A stretch of DNA of 64,000 bases from Branchiostoma floridae. Its lineage: Eukaryota > Chordata > Leptocardii > Amphioxiformes > Branchiostomatidae. Within the stretch, counting starts at the first letter, position 1; each line of letters opens with the position of its first letter. The translations under genes and the position numbers were made by a program. The notes beneath the pieces are model-generated. The model searched no databases, was not told the origin of the DNA, and was given only the letters and a program-made list of their open reading frames with translations. Location of the stretch: assembly GCF_000003815.2 (NCBI RefSeq), contig NC_049982.1, positions 191,209 through 255,208 of the forward strand, written 5' to 3'. This document shows, piece by piece, positions 46,701 through 56,790 of this stretch.

Positions 46701-49424
46701 CACCCCACGCATGTTAAAGCACCCCCACACGCGCGATGGTGCGGTGTGCGATGGTGCAAATCTTTCCGACTAGTGACATACATGTATCAGTCACTATTGG
46801 AGATCTGTACCAAATCAAACCAAACCAAACGTGACAAGGAAACTCCAAGACGAAATTTACCGGGTTGACAAAGAAGCAGCGTGCGTCTCGAAAGCTTCCT
46901 AAGCTACGAACTGACTGAAGTTTGTTTATAATTCCATATCGGAAACAATTCTACGAGCAACAGGCGACCTTTTTTTGTTATCTCAACTGTGATGTGGGGT
47001 TGAAAAGCTGCAATGCTTTTTGATCGACGAGATTCTCTGCTAGTGGGATGACCAAATGTCATATTTCGAATTTCTACATTTTGTACCCCAACATCTGCTT
47101 GAAAATTACCCGCATGCTTATTGTTAAACCTCGTTTTTCCAGTGGATTTTGGACGCCGTCCTGTGCAACGGCCTGGGGATCTGGTGCGGTATGAAGACAT
47201 TGGAGTATCTGGACATGAAGGTGGATTTATGTTATGTTATGGTTATTATTTTATGGATAACATCCTCTTGAGACCCCAAAAACTAATGTGCGAGGGCGAA
47301 AAAGTAAAGAAGGACCAGCCCAAAATGTTTCTAAATTACACGACTGAACATCCAGTGCATTTTCTTCCCCAGACTTAGTAAGACTGTACGAGACAATCAC
47401 CCTTTGTCCTGACCATATCCCCCCTTACCTTGTAGAGCAGGTCTTCTGGCAAGCATAAAATACTGATTGACCATGCAGGGATGTTGATATTGTGACATGT
47501 GGCCACACTTGAGAATAGGCGAAAATCAATAAGCGCGCGGATGTCATCCATAGAATTAAGGCAGTGTGGCATAACCCTAAATGCCCGAAATTCACTGAAT
47601 GATAATAGGGTAACTTACATGGACATGACGTCACTTGTAAACGCTCTCTGTTGTAAGTACGTAGCCTTAGCATTTGCCGTAGAAAAGGAGGCAATGAACG
47701 AATGTTCCTGCAACAGTGTTTCAGAGAAGGGAGCCTGTTCTGAAAAGGCTAAACGACCAGACAGACTGCAGGTTGGGATGAAACGGAAATAGTACATGCA
47801 AGCTGAGTCTAGGTGATACCCGAATTCTTAACAGATTCTTAACGAGAGATTAATGTCACATAATATTTCTTTCCTTGCAGCTGTACAACTGGCGTGGCCT
47901 GTGGAAGGTTCCGGTCTATGATAGTAACAGAAAGACAACAATGGAGCAGTTAAGGTCTCCAGACTGGAGCCGTGCTCGACGTTTCAGACGCTGTCTGGCT
48001 GTCTTTGGGTTCATCATAAGTGTAAGTGTGTGGCAATGAATACACACACACAAGCACACGAAGCCTTGTAAAAAAACTCATTATATGTTGTAACTGAAAA
48101 GAAGTCTAACGTTATATCAGTTACCAAGTCGGACGCTACACTTAATGCTACCACACCAGTGGCATTTTTACAAGTACAATCAGGCCTACGACATATTATT
48201 CCATTTGGTTTTTTCTGGCCATGCTAACCATTTCCTGAGGGGGAAAAGGTGATTTTTTTTTAAATCAGGCGAAAATTAATTAGCGCACTTATGTCATCCG
48301 TACTATAACTTGCTGTCAGAACAGACAGATCTTACAGCGATTGCTTAGCTCATAAGCGTAAAAAATAATGAGTATTAGGATGTTCCATATTCTCCTAAAG
48401 CCCCCTTTACAAATCAAGAATTTAGCTCGGCCGAGTGGTCAGCGAGCTCTAAATTACGAGGAGGCATGACCCTGATGCCGACGAACAAATGGCAGGGTTT
48501 CTTCGTCGGCATCAGGGCCATACCTCCTCGTAATTTATAGCTCGCTGACAACTCGGCCGAGCGAAATTCTTGATTTGTAAAGGGGCTAAGGNNNNNNNNN
48601 NNNNNNNNNNNNNNNNNNNNNNNNNNNNNNNNNNNNNNNNNNNNNNNNNNNNNNNNNNNNNNNNNNNNNNNNNNNNNNNNNNNNNNNNNNNTAACTGCTT
48701 TTTGGTGTGTCGTTGTCCATATTTCTTTGAAGAGGTTAATCAGTCACGTATGTATACAGTTACTACGAATTTTCTTCCAACAGTGACTGTCTTAAAGGTA
48801 AGGTACATACCCCCAAATTTTCGATGTCTGAATGTGCCAGAATGTGATGTCCGACATCGAAAATTTGGAGGTCTGTACCTTACCTTTAAAACAGTCAATG
48901 TTGGAAGAAAATTGGTAGTAACAGCCCATATTTCTGTGTTTAAAGTGTTTTTTTTTCTTTTACAGGAATTGTAGGAGTCTCGGTCAGTGTCAATTGATCT
49001 CCAAGCAGACCTTACGGTAGCATAAGATGGTATCAAAAGCTGGCAGAGGAGTGAAGCTGACTTAGGAGTGTGTTTCGCAACAAGGCAAATGGACATCTTT
49101 TGGCTGACTACACTCCTTGGCCAGTTTGGCACTATCTTATGCCATCGTAGGATCGGCTTGGAGATTAAGTGTCAGTAACTGTTTTTTGGTGTGTCTTTGT
49201 CCATGTTTTGTGTTTATTATTATTATTTTTCAAACAGAAGCTGTAAGAGTCTCGGCCATTGGACGTGGATGGCGTTTCTACTGGTGCTGACGGAGCTGGC
49301 GATCATCCTGAGGTTCGGCCGGGATCTGCTGCTGATCCCGCTCCCGGATCACGTCCTGCGCTGCTGGATCGCGGGATCCGTCGGGCTGACGTCATGGGTC
49401 GTGTGGACGTGTTTCATCAGGTAG
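43732..49424 (+). CDS. PTDSS2: Phosphatidylserine synthase 2 (PTDSS2), one exon missing at the gap
   Basis: ER/MAM membrane enzyme that exchanges the ethanolamine of phosphatidylethanolamine for serine (family knowledge). Exons 43732-43949, 44402-44497, 44911-44993, 45219-45286, 45630-45764, 45970-46020, 46314-46427, 47143-47220 and 47881-48021 join in phase for 328 codons. Signatures: [79 protein letters not shown]. Exon 49238-49424 continues as [20 protein letters not shown] to VWTCFIR and ends in TAG, or splices at 49421. The family segment AELNTFYLKFVLWMPP to DFMDDP, about 55 residues, is absent and should lie in the N gap. Its length should be 3n+2 to fit the phases. Hydrophobic multi-span pattern kept. 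Introns are filled by MITEs and SINEs. Confidence 0.94.
44039..44262. mobile_element. PIF/Harbinger-like MITE in PTDSS2 intron 1
   Basis: Inverted ends of about 54 bp with a single mismatch, beginning GCCTTCTCACACTAGTTACT. TAA lies directly outside both ends (44036-44038 and 44263-44265), the target type of PIF/Harbinger elements. The arms hold CGCATGCGCGGGTGAAAGGA. It makes up half of the intron. The near-perfect arms point to recent insertion. Confidence 0.85.
45290..45560 (+). mobile_element. SINE body in PTDSS2 intron 4
   Basis: GGTGCAAATGAGTACCTAACG, GGACAGGACGATGAATG and ATTAAAGAACCCACCAC match the 46515 and 34700 SINEs. The tRNA head is missing. It fills most of the 343-bp intron. Confidence 0.65.
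46515..46770 (+). mobile_element. SINE in PTDSS2 intron 7
   Basis: Box-B-like GAGTTCGAATCCTGCC, then TGCCCTTGGGAAAGACACTT, GGTGAAAATGAGTACCTAGC and CGTTAAATGGAGGTCCCG. Related to the other SINE copies in this window. Confidence 0.7.
47380..47500. repeat. Copy of the CTGGGGAGCA...TCTGGCAAGCAT repeat
   Basis: CCCCTTACCTTGTAGAGCAG, TCTTCTGGCAAGCATAAAA and TACTGATTGACC match the copy at 17355. It lies in PTDSS2 intron 8. Confidence 0.55.
48394..48591. mobile_element. Foldback element with about 95-bp arms abutting the gap
   Basis: Left arm (CTTTACAAATCAAGAATTT, GCTCGGCCGAGTGGTCAGCG, CCTGATGCCGACGAA) is mirrored by the right arm ending TTGTAAAGGGGCTAAGG. About 190 bp in total with a loop of only a few bases. 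The right end coincides with the first N, so the hairpin may have broken the assembly. Confidence 0.8.
48592..48691. other. Assembly gap (100 N)
   Basis: Exactly 100 N, the usual placeholder for a gap of unknown size. It falls where the missing PTDSS2 exon is expected. Confidence 0.99.
48759..48922. mobile_element. Foldback element with about 70-bp arms
   Basis: Arms GTTACTACGAATTTTCTTCC, AAAGGTAAGGTACATACCCC and AAATTTTCGATGTC pair with their complements on the right. Both opposite-strand open frames reported by any ORF scan here come from this symmetry. Confidence 0.75.
48997..49165. mobile_element. CTCCAAGCAGATCC-family element before the last PTDSS2 exon
   Basis: Ends ATCTCCAAGCAGACCTTACG and CGTAGGATCGGCTTGGAGAT. 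Left inner arm CATAAGATGGTATCAAAAGC. It ends about 72 bp before the exon at 49238. Confidence 0.75.
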
Positions 49425-49472
49425 TTCACTGAGGAGTCTTGCGGCGTAATATGCAGGTCGTTTGGTCCAGAA

Positions 49473-49816
49473 CAGGGCTCTAGCCAGCTCGAATTTTTTT
49501 TCCGTCAGCCAATTCCCATTGTCGCGAAAACCGCAATGGCAATTAACTTAGAAAGACGAAACGGAGACCTTGAAAAACGGTTTTTTACTGAAATTATCGT
49601 ATGCAAAAGGTCGCCGACACACTAAGTCAACAATTATAACAATAGCAAGACAAACAGTGTGTGGCTTTCCGACCGTGGACAGCGTCCCCAAGCCGCCTGT
49701 AGCTTCCACCAATAATTTTTGTCCGTCAAGGTTGACGGATTGGTTTTAAAAAATTTTCATCACACGCAGCAAATTCCCGTCAATTGACGGAAAAAGGGAC
49801 GCTGGCTAGAGCCCTG
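49473..49816. mobile_element. hAT MITE with perfect 8-bp target duplication
   Basis: Ends CAGGGCTCTAGCCAGC and GCTGGCTAGAGCCCTG are perfect complements. GTCCAGAA flanks both sides (49465-49472 and 49817-49824), the 8-bp duplication typical of hAT transposition. Inner CCGTCAATTGACGG palindromes. Inserted between the intact and broken copies of the last PTDSS2 exon. Confidence 0.9.
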
Positions 49817-49829
49817 GTCCAGAAGCAAG

Positions 49830-49935
49830 TCCTGGGGTCAAACCCTGTCACGCTACCGATCGTATGCTCTTGTGAAAGGCACATTACCAGACCTTCCTCA
49901 GCCTACCCCTTCCGAGGATTCGACTTAATGTATCG
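49830..49935 (+). mobile_element. SINE fragment
   Basis: GGGGTCAAACCCTG, ATGCTCTTGTGAAAGGCACAT and CCTTCCTCAGCCTACCCCTT correspond to box B and body of the SINEs at 34700 and 46515. Confidence 0.6.
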
Positions 49936-49964
49936 TTAGCCAGACATGTAAACATTCATTTACT

Positions 49965-50032
49965 GTAAATGCATTTTTACTTCGTGGTGATTTATGTTGG
50001 CGGTAAGAGAAAATGGAGTGTTTACGGTGGTT
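49965..50032. repeat. Left end of an ACTGTAAATGCATTT-family element
   Basis: TACTGTAAATGCATTTTTACT and GTGTTTACGGTGGTTTT match the 18955 and 26265 copies. It stops where the duplicated exon begins at 50033. Confidence 0.6.
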
Positions 50033-50168
50033 TTGGTGGAGCTGGCGATCATCGTCAGGTTTCGGCCGGGATCTGCTGCTGATCCCGCTCCCGGATCACG
50101 TGCTGAGCTGCTGGATCGCGGGATCCGTCGGTCTGACGTCATGGGTCGTGTGGAGGTTTTTCGTCAGG
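50033..50168 (+). pseudogene. Broken duplicate of the last PTDSS2 exon
   Basis: Repeats the 3' 130 bp of the exon at 49238-49424 almost base for base (GAGCTGGCGATCATC, GGGATCTGCTGCTGATCCCG, GGATCCGTCGGTCTGACGTC) through the same CAG-GTAGTT end. One extra T (AGGTTTCGG against AGGTTCGG) shifts the frame. The 5' part and acceptor are replaced by a repeat. Its end reads VWRFFVR in the restored frame, closer to the human VWRFFLR than the intact copy's VWTCFIR. Confidence 0.85.
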
Positions 50169-50184
50169 TAGTTCGTTGATGGTA

Positions 50185-50363
50185 ATCTCCATGCAGATCC
50201 TACGGTAGCATAAGATAGTATCAAAAGCTGCCAGAGGAGTGAAGCCGGCCTAGGAGGAGTGTGTTTCGCTACCAGGCTCTGCCGGTACTGAAACGGGGAG
50301 GAGCATTTCTATTCGACAATGGTGTTGCTACATCTTCTGCCATCGTAGGATCTGCTTGGAGAT
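50185..50363. mobile_element. CTCCAAGCAGATCC-family element after the broken exon copy
   Basis: Ends ATCTCCATGCAGATCCTACG and CGTAGGATCTGCTTGGAGAT, flanked by TA on both sides. It begins 17 bp after the duplicated exon. Confidence 0.75.
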
Positions 50364-50699
50364 TAGTTAAAGGGTCGTTTGGTGTAACTCCAGGGTGTTT
50401 GGCCCTGCAGTCAGAGGTCAAGATACAGTATATTAGCGCAAAAAAGAACAAGGAATTGTCATGCCTTCAAGTACCAGAGTTACTAACATAGGATTGATAT
50501 GTTCAAAAATTCGTATTTTTAGGACTATCATAGAGTGGAATCTGCCCTTTACATTGTCGTACACTGCATCCTAAACTGGCCTGAAACGAGACTATTTGAT
50601 GTTACCAATGCAATGTTCTTTTGACGAAATAGGTGTTCCTAGCTAGTGGTTGCATGGGCCCGACAGCTGAAGAGGGATGGGTGGTTCGTTGGCTAGCTA

Positions 50700-51390
50700 G
50701 TTTATCAAATAAACTTTGATACTTGTGATACTTTGATACTTTATTCAGTCTATTATCTAACATACATAATAAATACAAAGAAGTTTATCTTCCTTGACTT
50801 AACGTAAACACAAGAACATACAAATTCCATAAACGTTAAAGTATAACATACGCATACTTATACAAACTTTCATGCAAACCCCAGTTGTTAAAGTCCACAT
50901 ACCAGCCACACTGCCACAATTGATCTCATTTGCTATACAGTTACATTGCTGACTTAGAACAGACTTTTAGCGTAACTAGCCCCACTTCTTAAACGTGATA
51001 TGCCAGTCACCCTTCCGCCTTTAACGCCTCCTTACTCGCCTGGAGCCAGACTAATTTGTATTGATACATTACATGACATCCTATACTGAATTCAATCAAA
51101 AGATCAAAAGAGAAGAGATGACCCATACTGTACATCAATGCACCGATACGACAAAGAGTACTCTACTATATGTAACGCGTTAGATCTTATAATCAGTGGT
51201 ATGAGTGTTCCGTTATAAATGTTAAACTCAGCATTGAACTCTGAGTCAACATGATAATGTATTCAATATACTGATACATAGGTTAATTTATTTGTATTCA
51301 GATGTTTATTTGTATGCATTGTTGTAGAAGATCTTACGAAAGTCGCTATACTTTTGTTCATGTCATTAAAGATATCATCATAACATTATA
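50700..51390. repeat. Retroelement-like fragment pair
   Basis: A TTTGATACTT microsatellite near 50710-50745 is followed by TTTATTCAGTCTATTATC, a LINE-tail-like start in minus orientation. The other side (51330-51380) has TTACGAAAGTCGCTATACTTT and ATTAAAGAT, as in the plus-strand tails near 22980. No open frame remains. Confidence 0.4.
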
Positions 51391-51396
51391 GCCAAG

Positions 51397-51954
51397 CCTC
51401 TACCAGGCTCCACAGGTCGCTGGAAAAATAGCACAACAGTGCCGCAGTGAACGAACCACGCAGTGCCGCACCGGTGCCCCTATTGCAAGTCTAGTTCTTC
51501 TAGCTGACATGTCAGCCGCCCTGCCAGAATCGTAGTCTCTACCAGACTACTACGCTGGTTGTTATAGGGAGAAAAAATTGCCAGGGGAGTTTTGCTACCA
51601 GAGGAGTTGGTCGGCCGGAGGGGAAATATGCACCTAAGCATGGACTGACTTACTAGCCAATTTTCCGTGTATTTTTTTTTTAATTCTACGATCCCCGACC
51701 GTCGTAGGAAGACCTGATGGAGCCTACTAGAATCCTAGTCTCTACCAGACTCCCACCAGGCTGAATAGGGGACTTAATTTGGCCAAGTTAGAAACAAAAC
51801 CCTGGTAGGAGTTAATTGGCCTAGGAGTGTTGGTCTTGCGTCGCAAACTGTTCTCCTCGGTAATTCCTCTGACGTGTTTCAGTCTTATTTGGTGTATTTG
51901 GCCAATTTCTACTATTTTTTTTCAGCACCCTGTGGAGCCTGGTATAGGCTAGTA
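51397..51954. mobile_element. Inverted-repeat element, GCCTCTACCAGGCTCC family
   Basis: Ends GCCTCTACCAGGCTCCACAG and CTGTGGAGCCTGGTATAGGC are inverted; inner words GCTGGAAAAATAG and CTATTTTTTTTCAGC also pair. Related pieces occur at 60866-61013 and at the right window edge (63903). Confidence 0.65.
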
Positions 51955-52199
51955 GAATCCCCCGGTCCGGTCTGACCGGGGGATTCACAAAAATCAGTTC
52001 CGCCAACATCTCGCGGCTTCGGGCGACGCTCATGATTAGAAGACAAATTTCTCAAAGGGTCTATCTAGGGGGCTGCGTAAAATTTCCTTGGGGATGCTAG
52101 CCCTGAAGCCGAAGGGCTGACCTGTATAGGCCCTGACAACAGTCTGGCATCCAGGCTAAAGTTCTTCTAGATGGCATGTCAGCCGCCCTGCTAGAATCC

Positions 52200-53000
52200 C
52201 CGGCCCGGCCCGGCCCACACTGATGATCAGTTCCGTCAACATGTTGCGGCGTCGGGCAATGACGGCAGCCGAGTCGTAAAAATTCCGGCGTCGGTCGGGA
52301 CCCGAACCGCTCGGCAAATCTTATCGTGGGGCCAATTACGGTGGGGCTGTTTTACAACCGTACCGAGTACACACGGACATTGGGGCAACCGTGTTTTTTA
52401 CAACCGGCGGGGACGCTTTGAAGTCGCACGGCCATTGTTGTTCCGAGTGGTGCGTTTGTGGTTAAATCTAGGTGCGGTTGTATTTCTTGTTTTAACTCCA
52501 AACGCACAAAACAGCCGCTTTGCAGGGCACTTAATCGTTTCACCTCCGATTGCAGTGTTAAAGAGTAAAAGACCGTGTGTTATAGGATGGGGTTTAACCT
52601 GTATTAGGCACTAGTGAGGGTAAAAATAAGGTGTGGTTTGTCGCGCTGGGGGAAGCAGGCATGGAGTGCTGATGGCGGTGCAGAGTTCATGATATGTACA
52701 TTAAACGACTTACGCTGAAAAGAATTTGCTTCGGGATGACCTCATGTGTTCCCTCCTCCGGATCGCCATAGCTGCGGTACCAGGGACGGCAGACACGCCA
52801 GGCTACCGCCGCAAACACGACTCTGAAACGCCGACAACACTTCTACCGACTTTAAACACTCTCAGCCCGCCCAAAAGTCGCAAAACAAGTCTAGACACAT
52901 CCTCTTGACCATCTTTTCAAGATTCACGCATCCGGACAACTTTGCTTTACCAAAGAATCCCGCGAACTTTCGACTACGCTAGAGCGAAGTCCGCCGTATC
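52200..53000. other. G+C-rich stretch with one plausible but unassigned coding segment
   Basis: Rich in CCGGCGTCGG-like words. A plus-strand frame at 52726-52908 reads DDLMCSLLRIAIAAVPGTAD and ends SPPKSRKTSLDTSS then a stop. I do not recognise it and see no clear acceptor in front. It could be a terminal exon, a 5' exon of another gene, or chance in a G+C-rich region. No PTDSS2 C-terminal tail was recognised here. Confidence 0.25.
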
Positions 53001-54425
53001 CATGGTTTTGCGCGGGCTTATGTCTGGTTTACATAGCTAAGCACTTTATAACTGATCTCAATCGTTACTCGATTTATTCCGCAGTGTCTGTGTAACTTTT
53101 TAATGAACATTAATACGGGAGCAAACATATAGCGCGAATCGGGTTGATAAATTACACATGAAGCATTCATTTGTGAAAGGTTGGTCAGTTGGCTACGGTA
53201 GGTTAGACCTGGCTTCCCGTCAGTGTGTGGTTGCTCACTTTACAGCGGGTATGTCACTGAAGATGCGGCACGTTTGCGACCGGCGTCACTGTGGCCGAGC
53301 GATTTTTTCAGAGATCTAAACGAATCTCATTGATAAAATACGAATCTTTTGTTTTAGCTTTTTTGTCGTTGTCGTTTTAGTCAAAATGCATGTTTTACAC
53401 GTTCTCGTTAGAAAGTGAGAAGGTAACACAGACTAGATCCAATCGAAAACTCATGCAATGCCACTAATGTACCTTCTGTGTCGCAACTCGCAAGACAACT
53501 TAGGTCTATTGGACGCATCCCCGACTATAACAAGAACGTCCTTAGTTTGCTGTCACAGACCCGTCGTATGAAGACTCTATCACAACATGCCAGCTTCCAA
53601 ACTAGCCATGGCGACATTGATTAACAACACGGAATGGGTATTAACTAAAATTTACGGAACTGACATAAAGAATATCCGTAAATAGTTTCATCAAGCTGGT
53701 GCTAGTTTAACAATTCAACATAGTTTTCTCTATCCAACTTTTTTTCTGTACAAACCCTTATTCTTCTGCTATACTGATATTTTGACAGTAGTATTAGCCG
53801 CTGCTGTTCCATAGTGTAAAAATCGTCGTCTCCCTTGGTTTATTACCGTACCAGCATTTCACATCGCAAACCCTTCCTACGTTTGCCTGGAGATGCGGAC
53901 CTTTTGGTATGCCTCCATCAGATATGATTGAAAAGGGAACACCACTTCAGATCTGCGCTTCCACTTGTAGGTCTGCTACCCGGCGACTTGTGCAGGCCTC
54001 AGTCCCACTTATAGTTCTGTATCCTAGAAACTTTTAACTCAGCAAAACATTCGGAATACGTCATTGAAAGACAGCTTCGCGTATGTGGAATGAGATTAAT
54101 TGATAAGCAAATGGAAAAATAAGATGGTGCTTCTGATACAAGTTATGCGTTTACAAGTGTCACCGTTTGAGGTGGGCTGTGAGCATGCTTTGGTGTTTAA
54201 AAAAACGTTGTTAGGCCAAAAACAACGGAATACTTTGATCTGTTGTCAGCAAACTGTTTTTATAAACAGTTCGATTAAAATGTCTCTTGTCCCGCAACTC
54301 AGCTAACCGCCAACGCTACGGCGGCATGGCACTCACCGCTGACATGTGTGGTACATAATTATTCAAAAAAGTTCAAAAGTCATATTTATAGGAGCGGCGA
54401 TCTATTGGCGGCGTGGTAATTGTTT
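53001..54425. other. Intergenic stretch without recognisable features
   Basis: No exon with family similarity, RNA gene or clear repeat was found on either strand. Confidence 0.5.
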
Positions 54426-54429
54426 GTGT

Positions 54430-54560
54430 GTATGTACACTTCTGATTAAGGCGGGGGGCGCCCATACTTCCATAGCTCCGATGCCCAACTATTTCGGGGA
54501 GGTGGCCAATCAGAGGATGATCTGCCACAATCCCGTTGCCAGGCAACAGCCAAGGGCGGT
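54430..54560. promoter_or_regulatory. Promoter-like cluster: CCAAT box and RFX X-box
   Basis: GGCCAATCAG (CCAAT near 54505) lies 25-30 bp from GTTGCCAGGCAAC at 54535-54547, a palindromic RFX X-box with a one-base spacer. The patch is more G+C-rich than its flanks. No gene start was recognised next to it. Motif-based inference. Confidence 0.35.
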
Positions 54561-55099
54561 TAGGAGAAGATCGGAATCCATCAACATGTTGTGTGTATGA
54601 ACTGTTGTCAGTGGTTGCAGTAACTCTATCTGGGACACCCTCTTAAAAACTACGTTACTAAATCTAAGTTGTAATTTGCAATGGAATGCTTACGGAAAAG
54701 GGTCTTTTCCAAGATACCTTGGTTGCCGTATTTTGAAATACTCACTATGACAGTAGACAGATTAATAAGGGCTATTATTGGATTCTAATAATTAAATGGC
54801 TTAAACAATTCAGCATTATCTTTTGTTCTTAAAACTAATGATTTTTAAGTGAGGTCTTCAACCGAAATACTCGAAAGGTTATCGGTTTTTCCCAGATCAT
54901 GCGCTCTGATATTTTGTACAACGAATCTATCTTTGTTCCGCTCTGAGAAAATGTTACTGTTGTACAGATGTGAGTTAGTGATGAAAAACTTTCTATCCCC
55001 ACAATCTAGGCTACACTGACATAATGTTTTTGGTGACATCCGCGCACGCATTGACTTTCGCCTGTTTTAAAAAATGTGGCCAAATGTCATCCAACATAC

Positions 55100-55170
55100 A
55101 ATAACATCCCTGGTCAATCAGAAATTTAAGCTTGCCAGAGGATCTGCTCCCCAGGGTAAGGGGCACTTGG
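55100..55170. repeat. Inverted copy of the CTGGGGAGCA repeat
   Basis: GGTCAATCAGAAATTTAAGC, TTGCCAGAGGATCTG and CTCCCCAGGGTAAGGGG are the complement of the 17355 and 23690 copies. The rest of 54601-55849 shows no gene. Confidence 0.55.
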
Positions 55171-55849
55171 TAAAGGCACGGGTCAAAGCTGCTTTGCATT
55201 TTAAACATGATGAAATGACAACGATTGTTTCTTACAGTCTTACTTGGGGTGAACATCAGACACACCAAGCCTGGGAAAGAATGATCTGGATGTTTAGTTA
55301 TGTGGTTTAGCAGAATGTTTTGCTGGATTTTTTTCTCGTGCATTACATATAGTTCTGGGGTCTCCACATTACAAATAAGTTAACAAAGTAATACATTCTA
55401 CGAAATGAAAACGATAAGAAAATGATAGTAAAGTATTCAACCAAACGAGCAAAACATCGCTCCTTCTTTATGCTACGATGAAAGATTTATTCTCACCTGT
55501 GGACCATTGCTTGTTTCTTTCTGGCCTATTCGAGTACTTTACCTTGTCAAAGCAGCAATGGTTACTGTTCACGACTTCACGTTATAAAATGTTGTTCTCT
55601 CTTTAAATTTCCTTATGTCAGTACTGAGTTTGGTTGTTGAGGTATTTACGTCGGGCATATTGTTAGTCGTATATCAAAGATATTGTCATGATGTATGCCC
55701 AACTAGTTAAATAGTTTATGTTGTAACATATGACTTATTTTCTAAACCTTTACACATGTAAGTAGGTCAAAGCCCAAGAATTACGTACTCTAGAAACATC
55801 TACGTACAAAAGAAACATCTTTCCGTCCGCCATAATTTAAAAAAAAAAA

Positions 55850-56790
55850 ATCAAAGTCTTGCTTTGCCATCATTGTTATTGACTGAAGACAATGCAATGC
55901 GAAGGTAAAGTCAGTCGGAATTTTTCCGTTACATTGCTGTAGACATCGTATTCGTGTCTTGTCAACATCCGTATTAACTAAAACTGACGAGTGTAAAGAT
56001 ATGTTCAATAGGCATCGCTACTAGACAACTAGACATAAGCTTCTTACCCTGTTAAAATCTCTATTGACTAAAGACAGCGTAACTTTAATGTAAACACCTT
56101 AGGTATACTTCCTCTCCCTGATAATCATTCCACTACTAGACATTACAATCGCATTATTTGAACCTTCTCGTTGACTCAAGTCAATACAAAGGTAAACTCA
56201 TTAGGAATCCTTCCGCTTCTTTCCTGCATACATACTTTGAGGACATTGCTATTGTATAGATACATTACAATGTGGGGGTACTTGCTGTCGAAATCATTGC
56301 TCTAATAGACATACGATTCTTACTCTGCTAACTCTGTAACGGCCATATAGCTAAAGTCGATACAAGGGTAGAAACTAATTCGGAACCATCCTTCTATATT
56401 TCTTAATTAAGACTTCAGATTAATTCATACTTCGTCGACCTTCATGTTGACTAAATACAATAAAAAGGCAAAGGCACAACGCTTAAGGAATCTTTTTATT
56501 TTTTCTACTAGATTCTTATAGACATCAAATTTAAAGTAATTCGGATTCGTTCTTCTATATTTCTTTAAGATTTCAGATTTAAGTCTTATTTCGATAACCT
56601 CCATGCCAGTTATTGAATGAATACAACATACAGGCAAACGTACAACACTTTAGGAACCTTTTACAAGATTGTTATAGACATCAAAGCCCTATCCGCCCTA
56701 CCTGTATTGACTGAAGACAAATTGATGTTAAAGTAAACTCCACAGGAATCCGGTGAATCACCTCTGCTTGATGACGAACTGTTTGGGCAA
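55850..56790. repeat. Highly diverged tandem array, about 130-190-bp units
   Basis: TTGACTGAAGACAA/ATTGACTAAAGACA, GGTAAA-C-CA and AGGAATCCTTCC words recur in order near 55865, 56060, 56180, 56350, 56450, 56590 and 56710. Frames inside it, and the 104-codon frame at 56889-57203 beyond it, match nothing known to me. Confidence 0.55.

Noticed and set aside
50033-50168. Functional alternative last exon of PTDSS2
   Set aside because: It has an extra base that shifts the frame and no acceptor; the 5' part is replaced by a repeat.
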